Positions 10,601-16,045 of a stretch of 25,906 nt of DNA are shown piece after piece. Under the pieces are notes generated by a model. That model saw only the letters and a list, made by a program, of their open reading frames with translations, was not told where the DNA came from and made no database searches. Within the stretch, counting starts at the first letter, position 1. Every line of letters starts with the position of its first letter. Made by a program: the position numbers and the translations under genes. This DNA comes from JAFCDQ01 sp964571335 (GTDB lineage Archaea; Nanobdellota; Nanobdellia; Woesearchaeales; ARS49), in the NCBI GenBank assembly GCA_964571335.1, contig CAZNAM010000002.1, positions 1 through 25,906 on the forward strand. Reading direction: 5' to 3'.

Positions 10601-11155
10601 ATAAATGTTGCAAAACTAGAAGTGCTTGATAAAACAAATGGTTTAAATGAATTAATTAATCTGGAAAATGATTTTAATGATAATTCAATTGATATCGCGT
10701 ATTTTGATATTGATGATATTGATTCAAAAAATTTCATTATGGCAACAGTAGCTTCGATTGAAACTTTAGATAATTTTAATACAAGATTGCTTAATGATTA
10801 TGCAAAAATAAAAGGTAAAAATTATCTAAAAGATTTAATTTTTGGACAAAGAGCAGTAATTCAATTAGTTCAGGATTATACAAAATTATTTGAGATAAAA
10901 TTAGATGATGCAGATATAAAAGAGATGTTATATGATGATGGTAATTTTATATCTGGCTTTTTGCTATCCTCTGTGACTGGAACAAAAACAGAAGCAGATG
11001 AAAAAGTAATAGAAGAATTAGAAAATTATTCTGTTCCTCTCGATCAATGCAGAAATGAAAAAGATTTTGGAAAACAAAAAGAATGTGCAACAGATATACT
11101 TAAAGGAATTATAACTGTTTTGAATAATTATATTGTTGGAGAAGAAAGTACATAA
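4664..11155 (+). CDS. Giant secreted Ig-like, Cys-rich, coiled-coil surface protein
   Basis: At 2163 aa this is by far the largest gene. A Sec-type signal or signal anchor lies at residues 10-33 (MKLIFFIILIAIAFLIISS, then DTFA). Three tandem Ig-like/glucodextranase-B-like beta domains follow at about 46-126, 127-216 and 217-321, sharing the pattern xVFVNGKxxxx and GENKIVIxGEDKAGH. Residues 324-1180 are a Cys-rich body with CVCLPGIVGNLKLW (about 962), VCDRVACPDAP and a CxC cluster near 1156-1178. Residues 1180-1560 are again beta-rich. Residues 1565-2000 are long Lys/Glu coiled coils interrupted by a six-Cys module (about 1727-1765, ending YVCCEKKP). No C-terminal anchor is seen. Starts at 4673 or 4691 are possible, since no clear ribosome site precedes 4664. 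It probably forms a cell-surface fibre or adhesin; the partner and target are unknown. Confidence 0.88.
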   Translation: MKNMTKNKNMKLIFFIILIAIAFLIISSQDTFAIDNNSSNTSSTQLFLNVTLPEIVKDNQITIQGKTLPGTALKLFVNGKEKKRLNINNENFLMYNVYLDKTKNNIVLQAEKDGQIVKKEFNVEVDSKPASITAEVPVITTTSTMQIKGTTDEPVTLTIKITDKSGNNTKIINEFANGSFTINAELFEGENKIVIIGEDKAGHKTSLKRETILDIGPPQFLSTNLENLNPTYRRDVRVRGQLSEKASVTVFVNGKPQETILSDEDGTFSVDIELTTTSGSLTIEEQRLQLQAGGGYKNKVYIQATDIAGQTSTTNEYEIEYTICGYGSWFKTTFSEPIPEILTPRLLLEGLQQSGLAFELEYTGDRDIRIRTNAIRAKTLALSPSTEKSYDNKWVTINTVTAPVRGYENKKVKGYVQLLFNPMDLSPDDNAATTNDKLLELSDYRKGECLLPGLGCAKLMMELEVPFQEIKKKWVTNPYTNQPIEEEILEDKTQKICIQQEIAIDQLIPPKLMPKGLLKFFSSAILQPAMDGIDFVLKPLDFIGKVTTVSCLIGGIAMYALKVNENYNCYVSSAAGVLTGDTFDVSVAKAGLCEEIYASSSQKKENCLSCTDAAKTYQEAKNVHQQVCDRVACPDAPTLQTFIKRQTGKLNKIAGGEAIKGLDSKYLVNGDLYEGSDCAAWLKVNNKEGKLINYEDVKNIYSEYLSGKTTAEECNGLHPATPSCCGQEYMKTWGSSCGISGIEELDTFDEIKESACIAAEKVGQNEVEGQQCNKLWNSIAGFCEPDGGATTETIKVTKFSDKQIKDLGLSEFSPEQMLYIFMVPMDEENKRTLGLTNTKNNYLIQLGYVVETLDFEKSDKSGIIASTNRHYLTAKLEAVALSNTDLMNIFTTQVIDQYYEKGTISDVDISKFKTAVCNAAGMSGCITDLKAEELFKRIIEKIGTVDKEYVVRPSSNILRSGQCVCLPGIVGNLKLWKGIMNAVKNCIDTVRLTGEGSEGVCQAVFENYLCDAIYDGLSCFSESYSGTNTNSRVDVDGINGIMTALSTSASDISNDIEGRYGETALFKAMFVDRKLVHSICAFAFTGTWSLDIDTLFDMAVNEVPIDSTVLLYPCSRRFVGYDPGSYPTTGLTRWMYHFGVGVAAGSNLDLRLKLKCSEDYTCSESDGYANGQCDCKNGARELEITPAEISTTIPKNEVFNREIYATLQGDQSLVRYDKAELSWSWTDLSGKIRQENVQCKISQSGTPPPIFCAFDVFTLSFRCIFGEQEGSIRFRDLNINAKHNLTTESKENLNVFLIDEELNATLGVSQKYPTPPKDIYKKFLTWYLKDSSGRIIIPPKDLEKDEFLGKSILSTNGDYNIKMSDNGIRGAESLVINESWLKDSSQTITIYEWNYGDTSLHSTQALTNYNVEITTENGKRLEEDIAFVVVIQLVPSTDKYEYTLYKTDQSTTVTKEGGFGFEKILKTETRDDIEEVVLEYTSIADHYRVKITVPKKINKIEGKRKEFKIIYTKGRPICKENPTTPQKFTLVFEAFDSDQYGNPTKLQSIDPSTGSLVEIKQDFYVVCEMLKEKVVEKVTLKQIKDLLTELIKDEELIKEKIKEYVDKGITFFGSDINSDDVIKNIKEEYLPDEELSMSSLNTIIELYNEHETDSDKKLNTKNVETVLSLMKETIDAMKNIEQIKTINPTQSLDYVNKIFELFEKTLEYKQKLLADVEKLQYEGRTLCPESDSDFACKTICGNDEQSRTEDYICQKQGYVCCEKKPAELDESIFNILGYIDTLIKESESAEQLMNNFKTKIETEDDYNNIKNDATSAGINLKNFIQILNTNKNDIEEQKKDIENVKTESQKDNLRKEYYLEKINNLLEYLNTKKEQLSELENKISKYEDRKEGIVNNLRLTEENIGGLRISLEDVYKWQLSSNSEIFSESKIFKKMINMVHNFLFDLSDELDSITDSNFEQKYDELKIKIDSFEEIIPTWINVAKLEVLDKTNGLNELINLENDFNDNSIDIAYFDIDDIDSKNFIMATVASIETLDNFNTRLLNDYAKIKGKNYLKDLIFGQRAVIQLVQDYTKLFEIKLDDADIKEMLYDDGNFISGFLLSSVTGTKTEADEKVIEELENYSVPLDQCRNEKDFGKQKECATDILKGIITVLNNYIVGEEST

Positions 11156-11188
11156 ATAATTCAAAAGATTTAAAAAATATGAATCATT

Positions 11189-11196
11189 AAGGTGAT
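11189..11196 (+). promoter_or_regulatory. Strong ribosome binding site AAGGTGAT
   Basis: AAGGTGAT ends 3 bases before the ATG at 11200 and matches the archaeal 16S anti-Shine-Dalgarno. The four upstream genes of the cluster have weak sites, so this small gene may be translated more strongly than the others. Confidence 0.75.
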
Positions 11197-11199
11197 AAA

Positions 11200-11805
11200 A
11201 TGAAAAGGATAAAAAAAATAGGTGTAAGTGCCAGTGCATTATTGGTTATTTTTCTTTTATTAGGAATTGCAACAATTACAAATGATTATGCATCATCAAA
11301 TACAGGATATCAAATCTTAGAAGCATGGTCTCCTTCACCAAATACATTTGGTCAGACATCAATACCTATGGCAGGTAGATCTTATTTAGAACAACCAGTT
11401 TATCAAACTCCTTTACAAAAAGCATTCACACCAAAAGATGTTCAATTTTATATAAACACAATTTTTATACCTCAATCAATGCCAGGGGATATACAACTTC
11501 CTGATAATAGAATTAGATCTTATGAAGGAAAATTTGGTCCATATAACTTTGATCCAAGAGAAGAATTAAGAGTAAAAATATGCTCACAAAATAGATATCA
11601 ATCAGATTCTCCAGCTTGTGAAGAATTAGGCAATCTTGCATTAATAAACGGATATGTTGTTTTTGGATATGCTAACAAGTATGATGAATATATTGGTTAT
11701 ATGCCAAGAACACAATATACAGCATATTATGAAGTATATTCTAAAACAGGAATGTTTCTTGCAAAAAGCAATACAGCACATATAAGATTAAGCCCTACTG
11801 ATTAA
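11200..11805 (+). CDS. Small exported or signal-anchored protein, unknown
   Basis: This 201-aa protein has a basic start (MKRIKKIG) and a hydrophobic stretch at residues 8-27, typical of a signal peptide or N-terminal anchor. The remainder is a polar, Tyr-rich, probably beta-structured domain with two Cys (KICSQ and PACEE, about 127 and 138) that could form a disulfide outside the cell. I recognise no family. It is the last gene of the plus-strand surface operon, 44 bases after the giant gene and with the strongest ribosome site of the group. Its stop shares TTAA with the stop of the convergent phosphatase gene. It may be a minor subunit or chaperone for the giant protein; that is context only. 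Confidence 0.83.
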   Translation: MKRIKKIGVSASALLVIFLLLGIATITNDYASSNTGYQILEAWSPSPNTFGQTSIPMAGRSYLEQPVYQTPLQKAFTPKDVQFYINTIFIPQSMPGDIQLPDNRIRSYEGKFGPYNFDPREELRVKICSQNRYQSDSPACEELGNLALINGYVVFGYANKYDEYIGYMPRTQYTAYYEVYSKTGMFLAKSNTAHIRLSPTD

Positions 11806-12404
11806 TTATAATTGAATTTTATTTTTTCTTTATCTTTATTCCAAACTATTTCTATAACTTCACAATTAGCAGGAGATCTTAACTGGAACATGCTCTCAAG
11901 AGGCTGTTTCAACAAATAAACCAGTAAAGTTTTTATAGCACCTCCATGAGTTACTATTGCAATAATCTCATCATCTTTGTGTTTTTTTACAATATCTTCA
12001 AAGGTTTCTAAAAATTGAGATTGTAATTCTCTTAAACTATTTCCTTCAGGAGGTTTCCAGTCAGCTCTATTTTTTTCCAATTTTTCATCAATATCAGGAA
12101 TCTTATTGTAAAATTCTTTTCTGGTAAGACCTTCTAGAATGCCAAATTTTCTTTCAGTTAATCCTTCATTTTTGATGATGCTGATTGCTTTATTATGACC
12201 TTCTGAGATGATTTCTGCAGTCTGTAATGCTCTTGACAGGGTGCTTGAATAAATTGCTTTTATATCGATGTTTTTGAGCTTTTCAGCTAATTCTTTAGCT
12301 TGTTTTACGCCATTTTTATTTAATGATGTCTGGGTATGCCCTTGAGCTCTTTTTTCAATATTCCAGTCAGTCTGTCCATGACGGATAAGCAATATTTTAA
12401 CCAT
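11802..12404 (-). CDS. Histidine phosphatase superfamily protein
   Basis: The 200-aa product is a complete member of the phosphoglycerate mutase-like (branch 1) histidine phosphatases. The RHG motif is at residues 8-10 with H9 as the phospho-acceptor. R58 lies in SRALQTA, the acid E84 in LTERKFGILEG, and the second histidine H153 in VTHGGAIKT. The GHTQTSLNKNG segment (22-32) is also typical. Length matches the family. The fold is certain but the substrate is not: relatives include cofactor-dependent mutases, alpha-ribazole phosphatase and broad phosphatases, and no cobalamin or glycolysis gene is nearby. It is a single minus-strand gene with its own leaderless-type promoter, and it is convergent with the surface operon. 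Confidence 0.92.
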   Translation of the reverse strand: MVKILLIRHGQTDWNIEKRAQGHTQTSLNKNGVKQAKELAEKLKNIDIKAIYSSTLSRALQTAEIISEGHNKAISIIKNEGLTERKFGILEGLTRKEFYNKIPDIDEKLEKNRADWKPPEGNSLRELQSQFLETFEDIVKKHKDDEIIAIVTHGGAIKTLLVYLLKQPLESMFQLRSPANCEVIEIVWNKDKEKIKFNYN

Positions 12405-12426
12405 AATTTTTAATGAAAATAAGAGA

Positions 12427-12436
12427 CTTAAAAAGT
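12427..12436 (-). promoter_or_regulatory. TATA box of the histidine phosphatase gene
   Basis: Read on the minus strand this is ACTTTTTAAG, centred 27 bases before the ATG at 12404. That places the transcript start at or next to the start codon (leaderless), and no ribosome binding site is present. The nearly identical core TTTTTAAG serves the divergent gene at 12551. Confidence 0.5.
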
Positions 12437-12550
12437 TTTTGGTGAGATGAAATAATTTTCAAAATCGCACATTTTTATGAAAGATTTGCAGAATTGTTGA
12501 AGAAAGATCTGTTCATATCAAAAAATTTGCTAGTTTTTCTTCAAAACTTG

Positions 12551-12558
12551 TTTTTAAG
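12551..12558 (+). promoter_or_regulatory. TATA box of the subtilase operon
   Basis: TTTTTAAG is centred about 27 bases before the ATG at 12581, fitting leaderless transcription of the protease gene. The downstream genes of the operon instead carry strong GAGGTG sites, a pattern common in archaea. Confidence 0.5.
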
Positions 12559-12580
12559 GTAAAATTAATAGAAATAAGTA

Positions 12581-14266
12581 ATGATATATGTCATAAAAGA
12601 TGAAAAACAAAAATTAATATGTAGTAATTCTTATCAGCAGGCAATATTTGATTTTAAAGGAATTCTATGTTTAAGTGAGAGATTAAATATAAACGAAATC
12701 AAGAAATTAAAAAGTAAATCTTCTTTTTCAAAATTAGAAAAAACAGCATTAAAACATAACATATCATTAACTCTTTGCGATAAAAATAATCTGGAAAAAA
12801 TAAACAATACTTCTGAGACAGAAATAATAGAAACAGACAAACCTCTTGAACTTTTGGCAAAAAATTCAACAGAACATACTCAATATGGATTTATCTCAAA
12901 AAAAGGAATAAAATCATTATTTGGAAAGCACTTAAGGTTACAGCACACCCCTGAATATTTGAAAGGAATTCTTGGATTTAATAAATTACGGCTGGATATT
13001 TCTCAAAAATTTCATGATTCTTTGACAGAAATACTTGCAGATTATGATTACAAAAATGCAAGAAAGATGATTGAATCATATGTAAAACTTGATTTTGATT
13101 CTTTTATCTCAAAAATATATTATCTTCTTAAGCCACTTAATAATTCTAAACATAAAACCAAAAACAACAACTATGAAAAAAATGAATACAAAGGAAGAAT
13201 ACTGATTAATGCAGGATCTGATAACATTAATATACTTGAGAATATTGCAAATACTGTAAAAACAAAACTAAGTCTGCCTGCACATTCTTTTAGACATATT
13301 CCTTTTGTGGATGTCAGATGTCCAAAAAAAGAAATCATAACTGTTGAAAAAGAATTGCAAAAAAATTATGCTGCAAAAATAGCAAAAGAAATCAAATTAT
13401 TACCTATAGAAAAAAGTTCAATACAAATATACAAGCCAACATATACAAATCTTGTGCAGATAGGAGCATATGAAGCACAAAATACAACAAAAGGAAAAGG
13501 AGTTAATGTTGGAGTAATTGATACAGGAATAGATTATAACCATGAGCAATTAAAATCAAGATTTGGAAGAATTCTTGGATATGATTTTGTGAATGAGACA
13601 GAAAATCCCTTTGATGATAATGGTCACGGAACACATGTTTCAGGAATAATTTCAGGAGCAGAATTAGGAGTAGCACCTCTTTGCAACCTTTTTGCATTAA
13701 AAGCATTAGATTCAAGAGGAATGGGAAGTGAAGCAGATCTTATTTCAGCAATAGATTGGGCAATAGAAAATGATATTCATATTTTGAATATGAGTTTAGG
13801 AAGCAGTATGCCTTCAATGGCAGAATCAGCAGCAATATATGCCGCACATAAAAATGGAATAATTCTTGTTGCAGCAGCAGGAAATGACGGAAACGGAAGC
13901 TATAATTATCCTGCGAGTTATAATAGCGTGCAGAGCATAGCTGCTGTTGACCACAGAAATAATCATGCTTATTTTTCAAATCATAATGATAGGGTATTTA
14001 TTTCAGCTCCAGGAGTAGAAATATTTTCTTGTTATCCAAACAATACTTACATAGAACTTTCTGGAACAAGTATGGCAACTCCTCATGTTACAGGTGTTAA
14101 TGCCTTGATGATTTCTTTACAAAATAATGCTCATCTCGAGGAGATCTTAGAAGCAACTGCAAACCCCTTAGGCAAAGGAAAAGATGCCCAACAGTATTAT
14201 GGTGCAGGAATAATCAGGGCAGACAAAGCAGTTGCTTCTATACTCCAACCAGAGGTGAGAACATGA
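12581..14266 (+). CDS. Subtilisin-like serine protease (S8), no signal peptide
   Basis: This is a 561-aa subtilase with an intact triad: D314 in GVIDTGID, H349 in NGHGTHVSG and S497 in SGTSMATPH; the oxyanion Asn is N435 in AAAGNDG. The catalytic domain spans about 290-555. Residues 204-285 (from GRILINAG to LLPIEKSS) have the size and position of an I9 propeptide-like domain. Residues 1-200 are an extra N-terminal region with no match that I know. The N-terminus (MIYVIKDEKQKL) is not a signal peptide, so the enzyme is probably cytoplasmic, unlike most subtilases. The promoter looks leaderless. It overlaps the next gene by ATGA, so its job is probably tied to the three small downstream genes. 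The protease call is near certain; its target is unknown. Confidence 0.95.
   Translation: MIYVIKDEKQKLICSNSYQQAIFDFKGILCLSERLNINEIKKLKSKSSFSKLEKTALKHNISLTLCDKNNLEKINNTSETEIIETDKPLELLAKNSTEHTQYGFISKKGIKSLFGKHLRLQHTPEYLKGILGFNKLRLDISQKFHDSLTEILADYDYKNARKMIESYVKLDFDSFISKIYYLLKPLNNSKHKTKNNNYEKNEYKGRILINAGSDNINILENIANTVKTKLSLPAHSFRHIPFVDVRCPKKEIITVEKELQKNYAAKIAKEIKLLPIEKSSIQIYKPTYTNLVQIGAYEAQNTTKGKGVNVGVIDTGIDYNHEQLKSRFGRILGYDFVNETENPFDDNGHGTHVSGIISGAELGVAPLCNLFALKALDSRGMGSEADLISAIDWAIENDIHILNMSLGSSMPSMAESAAIYAAHKNGIILVAAAGNDGNGSYNYPASYNSVQSIAAVDHRNNHAYFSNHNDRVFISAPGVEIFSCYPNNTYIELSGTSMATPHVTGVNALMISLQNNAHLEEILEATANPLGKGKDAQQYYGAGIIRADKAVASILQPEVRT
14252..14258 (+). promoter_or_regulatory. Ribosome binding site GAGGTGA
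   Basis: GAGGTGA lies inside the protease C-terminal codons, 4 bases before the ATG at 14263. It fixes the start of the 83-aa gene and supports it as a real, independently initiated gene. Confidence 0.8.
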
Positions 14267-14514
14267 AAGGAATAATTTCTTATGAAATGGGAGGTGAAAA
14301 AAAAATAATTGAATTATTGGAAGAAAACAACCTGCAATATGTTAGAACCCTGCAGTCCATGAATTATATAATATTCAGTTATTCGATTGAACAGGAAGAA
14401 ACTGTAAAAGAACTTTCTGAAAAAATTCAGGGTTTGAGTCTTGAAACAAAAGTTGAGAGAATAAAAGATCCTGAAATAGATCCAGAGGTGGGAAAATGCA
14501 CTTTAGATTTCTAA
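14263..14514 (+). CDS. Small protein resembling a free-standing subtilisin propeptide
   Basis: This 83-aa protein overlaps the protease stop by ATGA and has a strong GAGGTGA site. It has no signal peptide. The predicted order strand-helix-strand-strand-helix-strand (GIISYE; KKIIELLEEN; QYVRTLQS; NYIIFSYS; ETVKELSEKI; ETKVERI) and the length match the I9/propeptide-inhibitor fold of subtilases. The C-terminal tail after the last strand (KDPEIDPEVG) is where a propeptide would enter the active site. The reading as a trans-acting inhibitor or folding helper of the upstream protease is inference from pattern and neighbourhood; sequence identity to known propeptides is not evident. The alternative is an unrelated ferredoxin-like small protein. 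Confidence 0.8.
   Translation: MKGIISYEMGGEKKIIELLEENNLQYVRTLQSMNYIIFSYSIEQEETVKELSEKIQGLSLETKVERIKDPEIDPEVGKCTLDF
14485..14491 (+). promoter_or_regulatory. Ribosome binding site GAGGTGG
   Basis: GAGGTGG ends 4 bases before the ATG at 14496, inside the end of the 83-aa gene. It supports the 19-base overlap with the next gene as real. Confidence 0.75.
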
Positions 14515-14741
14515 GAAAAATGATATTTTATGGAATGATAATGGGCATTCCTTATTTGATAGGATATTGTAATGGACATGAAGACTGCAAATACAAAAAA
14601 GATGGTTTTGAAAAAGTCTGGGTGGAAAATAAAGAAAGAACTCTTGATGCTCTTGAAGGAATGACTGATTCTGCTTATGAAACCCTGAAAGATATAATTA
14701 CAGATTCACGAGGTGAAAAAAATGAATTACAAAAAAAATGA
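14496..14741 (+). CDS. Small single-TM protein in subtilase operon
   Basis: This 81-aa protein has one hydrophobic segment at residues 8-24, right after basic MHFRFLRK, so the N-terminus is probably inside and the rest outside, or it is a cleaved lipoprotein-like signal (GYC at 23-25). Three residues after the segment are CNGHEDC, a possible metal or disulfide pair (C25, C31). The remaining 45 residues form an amphipathic helix. It overlaps both neighbours (19 bases upstream, 20 bases downstream) and has its own GAGGTGG site, which argues strongly for translation despite its size. I recognise no family. It could anchor the protease complex at the membrane; that is context only. Confidence 0.75.
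   Translation: MHFRFLRKMIFYGMIMGIPYLIGYCNGHEDCKYKKDGFEKVWVENKERTLDALEGMTDSAYETLKDIITDSRGEKNELQKK
14710..14715 (+). promoter_or_regulatory. Ribosome binding site GAGGTG that decides the start at 14722
   Basis: GAGGTG lies 6 bases before ATG 14722. The in-frame GTG at 14713 is the end of this site and should not be used as the start codon. Confidence 0.75.
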
Positions 14742-15798
14742 AAAATTTGATGAAGTTAGTGAGTTGGAAGAAGAAGTAAATGATAATTATGAAGATTTAG
14801 AAGGGGATTTTGAAGAATTTAAAGAAAAAGCTCAGGATACTATTGGCAAATATCTTGAAAAATCAGGAAACTATCACCCAATAAGTCCTAGTTTAGAAAA
14901 TTTAGCTTCACAGGAGCAATTATTGTTAATACAGGCATTTGTAGATTCTGATTCAATAGAAAAAGAATATAATGTTTTTGATAAAATGAAATTAGGAGTA
15001 TCAAAAAAACTAAGTAAAAATAGATATAAACAATTAAAGTATGAAACAAATGAAAAAGTAATAGGAAAATGTGCACAAAGAAGAATTGAAAGATTAGAAA
15101 AACTAGGTAATGATGCAAGAGAATTGCTTAAACAAGCAAAAACAAATCAAAGTTCTTGTTCAAAAGAACAAAGAGAATTAATGGTAAAATATACTTTGGA
15201 ATTAAATTCTTCTAAGAGATTTCAAGACATAAGAGCTGAAGCAGAACAATATAAAAGAAAATTAAATCATGCATTAAAGAAATCTTTAGAAGATGGAGAT
15301 CTTGATAAAGCAGATGAAATCTCTCAAGCATGTGAAGAATCAGAAGAATATCTTTCAGAAATAACAAACTTATACAAAAAAGCGAATATAACAGCTGATG
15401 CAATACAAAGAAGAATGAAAATAGCATATCCTAAATATGTTCGGGCAGTATTATCTTATGAATTATTACAAGAGCAATCAATGAGCTTGGATGTTGCACA
15501 TAATTTTTATACCAGCTTGTATAAGAATTTAAACCCTTCCAGAACATTGATGATGTTGGAATTTCAAAAATGGAATTACATAATGGATGAGTTCTTTTCA
15601 GAATATTCAGGAGAAGTAAAAAAACATGCTGAAGTAATATCAAATCTTCTAAAAGACAATAAAGATACATCTGATTTAAGTTCCTGGAAAACAGTTTTAG
15701 AAAAATACAAAAAATCAATAAACAGCAATCATGAAAAACTGTTTAAGGAATTGGAAGAAAATCAGAAATATCTCATAGATGTTGAGATTTTTTCTTAA
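14722..15798 (+). CDS. All-helical cytoplasmic protein, last gene of subtilase operon
   Basis: The start is set at ATG 14722 (358 aa), because the in-frame GTG at 14713 is part of the ribosome binding site. The protein has no signal peptide or membrane segment. It is charged and almost wholly helical: an acidic stretch at 10-35 (SELEEEVNDNYEDLEGDFEE), then long Lys/Glu helices (for example 105-140, 155-215 and 285-355) with scattered Cys. I recognise no family; it might be an adaptor, scaffold or substrate. Codons of this gene overlap the end of the single-TM gene, so all four genes of the operon are translationally coupled. A T-rich terminator follows immediately. Confidence 0.85.
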   Translation: MNYKKNEKFDEVSELEEEVNDNYEDLEGDFEEFKEKAQDTIGKYLEKSGNYHPISPSLENLASQEQLLLIQAFVDSDSIEKEYNVFDKMKLGVSKKLSKNRYKQLKYETNEKVIGKCAQRRIERLEKLGNDARELLKQAKTNQSSCSKEQRELMVKYTLELNSSKRFQDIRAEAEQYKRKLNHALKKSLEDGDLDKADEISQACEESEEYLSEITNLYKKANITADAIQRRMKIAYPKYVRAVLSYELLQEQSMSLDVAHNFYTSLYKNLNPSRTLMMLEFQKWNYIMDEFFSEYSGEVKKHAEVISNLLKDNKDTSDLSSWKTVLEKYKKSINSNHEKLFKELEENQKYLIDVEIFS

Positions 15799-15821
15799 TT
15801 TTTTTTTATATTTTTTTATTT
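15796..15821 (+). terminator. T-rich terminator of the subtilase operon
   Basis: Directly after the stop there are two runs of T (nine and seven bases) without a hairpin, the usual archaeal intrinsic terminator form. Confidence 0.6.
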
Positions 15822-15827
15822 AAAAAA

Positions 15828-15841
15828 CGAAATATTTAAAT
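15828..15841 (+). promoter_or_regulatory. BRE/TATA-like element in the 247-base gap
   Basis: CGAAATATTTAAAT resembles the TFB-recognition plus TATA element found before the TFB genes (CGAAACATTTATAT on the other strand at 17930-17943). It would start a plus-strand transcript near 15860, in front of the antitoxin-like fragment. Confidence 0.45.
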
Positions 15842-15855
15842 TTGTTTAAGTTTGG

Positions 15856-15957
15856 TTGGTTAAAGAGACTAAAAAAAGAATAAAAATTGCTGAAAAAGAC
15901 ATAAAAGAAGGACGAGTATATTCTCTTGAAGAAGTTAAAAAGGAGCTTGGAATATAG
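15856..15957 (+). pseudogene. Antitoxin C-terminus-like fragment or 33-codon gene
   Basis: From TTG 15856 the frame reads MVKETKKRIKIAEKDIKEG followed by RVYSLEEVKKELGI and TAG. The end pattern (AEKDIKEGRVYSLEEVKKELGI) is like the C-terminus of RelB/RHH-type archaeal antitoxins. There is no ATG, the frame is closed at 15847, and no toxin-sized gene follows, so I read it as a decayed antitoxin remnant. A tiny expressed peptide is possible, since a TATA-like element lies in front and T-runs (15960-15995) lie behind. The TATA-to-TTG distance (about 21) is a little short for leaderless translation. The family call is from memory of the pattern. Confidence 0.4.
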
Positions 15958-16045
15958 TCTATTTTATTTTTTAAGTTTTCTCTATATTTTTAACCAATTT
16001 AATAAACCTATTTTTAGAAAATATTTTTTTAATCTTTAAGAATAA

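Noticed and set aside
12405..12580. Small gene or RNA in the divergent spacer
   Set aside because: ATG frames here are only a few codons long, and I see no stable hairpin or box C/D pattern; the two TATA boxes explain the spacer.
15958..16045. A toxin gene after the antitoxin-like fragment
   Set aside because: Only 88 T-rich bases remain before the tfb stop, with no open frame of toxin size on either strand.
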